Source: Candidatus Dadabacteria bacterium
GTDB lineage: Bacteria > Desulfobacterota_D > UBA1144 > Nemesobacterales > Nemesobacteraceae
Reading direction: 5' to 3'
DNA: 7,103 nt
NCBI GenBank assembly: GCA_026709745.1
Contig: JAPOSJ010000143.1
Location: forward strand, 1-7,103
Made by a program: the position numbers and the translations under genes. Below are positions 4,589 through 7,103 of the stretch, piece after piece. Position 1 is the first letter of the stretch, and every line of letters begins with the position of its first letter. The notes under the pieces are model-generated. The model was not told the DNA's origin. It worked only from the letters and a program-made list of their open reading frames with translations, and did not search any database.

Positions 4589-7103
4589 TTCGCGCCGTGA
4601 TTACCATAGTAGAACCGGAGTTGCCAGTCCGTCAGTGCACCTGTGTCAGCGGCAGCGATGTCTGCCACGTGCAGGGTCCATGTGCCGTTGGGACTCTCTC
4701 CGTAGAATGCGTTGCTGAGCAGGTGCCAGTCGGAGATTCCGGCAGAGCCCTTGAGTGGGCTGTTGAAAGGTGGACTGAGCACACTTTGTGTGCCCGCGGG
4801 CGAGCCTAGAGTAATGCCAAGATCAAACGCGTCGCCTCCTTGGACAGTAATAGTGAGCACTACCGCCTCAATGTCTGCGTCTTCAGGGAGACCAGAAACT
4901 TCCATAGTGGCGCTGACGCCAGCCCCGTCCGCATCGGGGATGTCCACCGATAGTTTTTCCTCCGTTGCCGCCTTGAACCATTCTGATTCAATCAGAGTGC
5001 CGAGGCTGTCAGCGGTGTAGTTTTCTGCCATCGCGACCGCGGCATCGATGTCGACCGCACCGAAACCGTACCAGTTGTGGAAGTTGAAGCCGGCGGCATT
5101 TGTCTGCCAGGTGTGCTGGAGGATGTAGGGTGTGCCCTTGAATGCAGCACGAACTTCGGCGATATCCGAGTCTATTCTGCGCGCCGTGCTTGCCAATATG
5201 TGCTTCACGTCTCTCCAGGTCAGTGTTTGTTTGATCCCGAGAAGAATGGCGACGGCGCCTGAGACCGCAGGAGCCGCAGAAGATGTACCGCTGAAGGCAC
5301 TGACGTAGTCGCCGTCCCGATTTAATGGGTGATCGCTGGTCAGGCGATTTTCCGACAAAATGCTGAAGCCCGTGAGCGGACCGGCTTGGTCAGTGGTGAT
5401 CATTGCCGGGGATTTGATGCCGTCCTCGCCAGAAGGGCCTACTACCCACAGGTTGGCACCGGCACTGGAATAAGTTGACTTCTCATCGTCAGCATTGAAG
5501 CCTCCAACGACAACCATCCAAGGCAAGTTCTGGTCGGGGTCCGTGCTGGTGCCCGCGCAACCGATTTCGTTCTGGAGCGGATGGAGCTGCTTACAATCAT
5601 TAAACGCATTACCGGCCGCCTTTACATACAACGCACCCCGGCCTGAACGAAGCTGTTCAACTCCCATTCTTAGCACGCGTGCGAGTTCTTCGTCTGCGTT
5701 CTTGATTCCGCCGATATCTAAACCGAAACTCAGGTTAAAGACATCCACACTCGCCGAATCTGGTTCACTTGTGCTCGCTCCAAGGCTCTTAAGAAGTGCG
5801 ATTTCTGCTGCCATGTCGTGATCACCGGACTCATCAGGCACCGCTTCGGTCGGGTTGAATCCGACAAGAGTAACCGCCGGTGCCACACCCCTCCCACCGA
5901 AACCATTGTTGGCGGCAGCTGCGGCGATCCCGGCCACGCTGGTGCCGTGGTCTCCGGCTGAGGCAAAGTTGTAGGGGTCATCGGAAGAAGCACCTTGCCG
6001 GGCGCTTGCGCTGAAGTTGAACGACCCGCCTGCCGCTGTGTTGGCTGCCAGGTCCGGATGGCATATTTCAAGCCCCGTATCGACTACCGCGAGCTTCACT
6101 CCGGCGCCGTTGTGGCCCATGTTGATGGCTTTGGTCATATTTAAGTCGGCCCCGGGAGTTCCTCCGCGGTTCGAGAAAGCGGCCTGACCGGTGTTTTTCA
6201 GGTGCCACTGCTGGTCGAACAGCGGATCTCCACCCTCTGGTGCGGGGTTTCGTGTCGGTGCTTTGCATTGCACGAGGAGCCCGCCCTCTGAATTGGTGAC
6301 GAAACTCATCACAACCACATTAGAGTATTCCTTGCCCAACTCAAATGATGTTGGAGCCTCGTCCAGCCATATGCGCAGGAAATAGCGACTCTCGGGTGCC
6401 AGTGCATTCAAAGGCAGTCTGAACAGGCGCAGGTTGGGTAAGAAAAGAAAGTCTAGCGGATCGTCAGAGGATGGAGATACTTCACAGGGGTTCATGACTG
6501 GTCCGGACCCATTGCCCGAAGAATCCTCAGAAGGACCATAGCACTCGCGGATAGTCCTGATGTCCGAGATGAAAGTCGGGTCCGTGGACCACTCCGCTAC
6601 TAGGGGCACGGCTTTGGGGGAATCGTCGGGAATCTCCGCGATCACTGTGGCGACGACGTCATCCTCCTCGACATTGAACCCTAGCATTGTCAGTCCCAGC
6701 GTGGATTCCGGCTCGTCATTAGCAACGGATTTGTCTACTTTGGCCGCAGGGCCGTCGATCACACTAATGGAAATGAAAGAGGGTTCGCCGACCCGCACGT
6801 TACCCGTGATCGTGCCCAAACCGACCTCAATCGTTTCGTTACCTTCTTTTTCAAAGTCACGGTAAATGCCTATTTCCGTACTTGCCGAAGTGATGCCCGG
6901 CGGAAACTGAATCTCATCTTTACTTACTGCGTAGTCGTCGTCCCGGGTGGCAGATCCAGCCAGACTCAAGGCCACCGAGACGGGTTCGGAAACGGGTACA
7001 TCAAGCCCTAGGGTTAACCGTAACTTCGGATTGGCGCTCTCCTCAACGCTAGAGTCGCCAGAAAGCACCAATGTGACGTTTGCTGAGGGGTCAGACGTTG
7101 GTT
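4585..7103 (-). CDS. Kexin-like subtilase (S8 family) with Calx-beta and P domains, 5' end outside the window
   Basis: This is a serine endopeptidase, probably exported. The frame stays open to the right edge, so the true start, signal peptide and any propeptide are missing. Residues here count from a TTG codon at 7069-7071, which is only the first possible start and not a real N-terminus. Domains: a Calx-beta-like domain (from before residue 1 to about 107, with ATRDDDY, FPPGITSA and EGNETIEV); an FN3-like segment (about 137-260, ending SRYFLRIWL...VVVMSFVTN); an S8 catalytic domain (about 283-685); and a P/Homo B domain (about 700-825, with GESPNGTWTLHVAD and DWQLRFYYG). The triad is complete: D331 (VVDTGLE), H375 (GDHGTSVAG) and S597 (FSGTSSAAP), with oxyanion-hole N488 (AAGN). 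The opening DPLFDQQWHLKNTGQ and late NWYGFGAVD are typical of the kexin/furin subgroup. C493 and C505 could pair. No C-terminal anchor or sorting signal follows the P domain. The gene looks more GC-rich than sucAB. Natural substrate unknown. Confidence 0.93.
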   Translation of the reverse strand, partial: PTSDPSANVTLVLSGDSSVEESANPKLRLTLGLDVPVSEPVSVALSLAGSATRDDDYAVSKDEIQFPPGITSASTEIGIYRDFEKEGNETIEVGLGTITGNVRVGEPSFISISVIDGPAAKVDKSVANDEPESTLGLTMLGFNVEEDDVVATVIAEIPDDSPKAVPLVAEWSTDPTFISDIRTIRECYGPSEDSSGNGSGPVMNPCEVSPSSDDPLDFLFLPNLRLFRLPLNALAPESRYFLRIWLDEAPTSFELGKEYSNVVVMSFVTNSEGGLLVQCKAPTRNPAPEGGDPLFDQQWHLKNTGQAAFSNRGGTPGADLNMTKAINMGHNGAGVKLAVVDTGLEICHPDLAANTAAGGSFNFSASARQGASSDDPYNFASAGDHGTSVAGIAAAAANNGFGGRGVAPAVTLVGFNPTEAVPDESGDHDMAAEIALLKSLGASTSEPDSASVDVFNLSFGLDIGGIKNADEELARVLRMGVEQLRSGRGALYVKAAGNAFNDCKQLHPLQNEIGCAGTSTDPDQNLPWMVVVGGFNADDEKSTYSSAGANLWVVGPSGEDGIKSPAMITTDQAGPLTGFSILSENRLTSDHPLNRDGDYVSAFSGTSSAAPAVSGAVAILLGIKQTLTWRDVKHILASTARRIDSDIAEVRAAFKGTPYILQHTWQTNAAGFNFHNWYGFGAVDIDAAVAMAENYTADSLGTLIESEWFKAATEEKLSVDIPDADGAGVSATMEVSGLPEDADIEAVVLTITVQGGDAFDLGITLGSPAGTQSVLSPPFNSPLKGSAGISDWHLLSNAFYGESPNGTWTLHVADIAAADTGALTDWQLRFYYGNHGAN

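Noticed and set aside
5730..6071. 113-codon minus-strand frame inside the protease
   Set aside because: It is an out-of-frame shadow of the S8 catalytic domain, rich in Arg, Gln and Pro, with no domain.
7069..7071. TTG as the start codon of the protease
   Set aside because: The frame stays open upstream to the window edge (PTSDPSANVT precedes it), and this point lies inside the first strand of a Calx-beta domain, so the gene continues outside the window.

Overview
The window holds three protein genes, all on the minus strand. From high to low coordinates they are a large secreted-type subtilisin/kexin-like protease cut by the right edge, then sucA (2-oxoglutarate dehydrogenase E1), then sucB (dihydrolipoamide succinyltransferase E2). 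I see no tRNA, rRNA, CRISPR array, insertion sequence or attachment site.

The organism is a bacterium with an aerobic-type oxidative TCA cycle. Its E1o and E2o are separate polypeptides of the proteobacterial/mitochondrial type, not the actinobacterial E2-E1 fusion. Shine-Dalgarno sites are clear in front of both suc genes. A lineage cannot be fixed from this sequence; a Gram-negative, possibly marine or other environmental bacterium is the best guess. By rough hand count of a few lines the suc genes are about 50% GC and the protease mostly in the mid to upper 50s, while the gap between them contains lines near 35%.

Layout. Positions 1-18 are the last bases after the sucB stop; an lpd or sucCD gene may follow but lies outside. 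Positions 19-1314 are sucB and 1340-4198 are sucA, 25 nt apart with the sucB ribosome binding site in the gap, so they are almost certainly one transcript. Positions 4199-4584 are an AT-rich gap that must carry the suc promoter and leader. It also contains a possible small reading frame with a curious prfB-like frameshift signature. From 4585 to the right edge runs the protease, with its N-terminus missing. Its visible order is Calx-beta domain, FN3-like domain, S8 catalytic domain, and a C-terminal P (Homo B) domain.

Working together: SucA (thiamine diphosphate E1) and SucB (lipoyl-carrying E2 core) form the 2-oxoglutarate dehydrogenase complex with an E3 not seen here, making succinyl-CoA and NADH. 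The protease has no evident link to this pathway and looks like an independent, probably exported, accessory gene.
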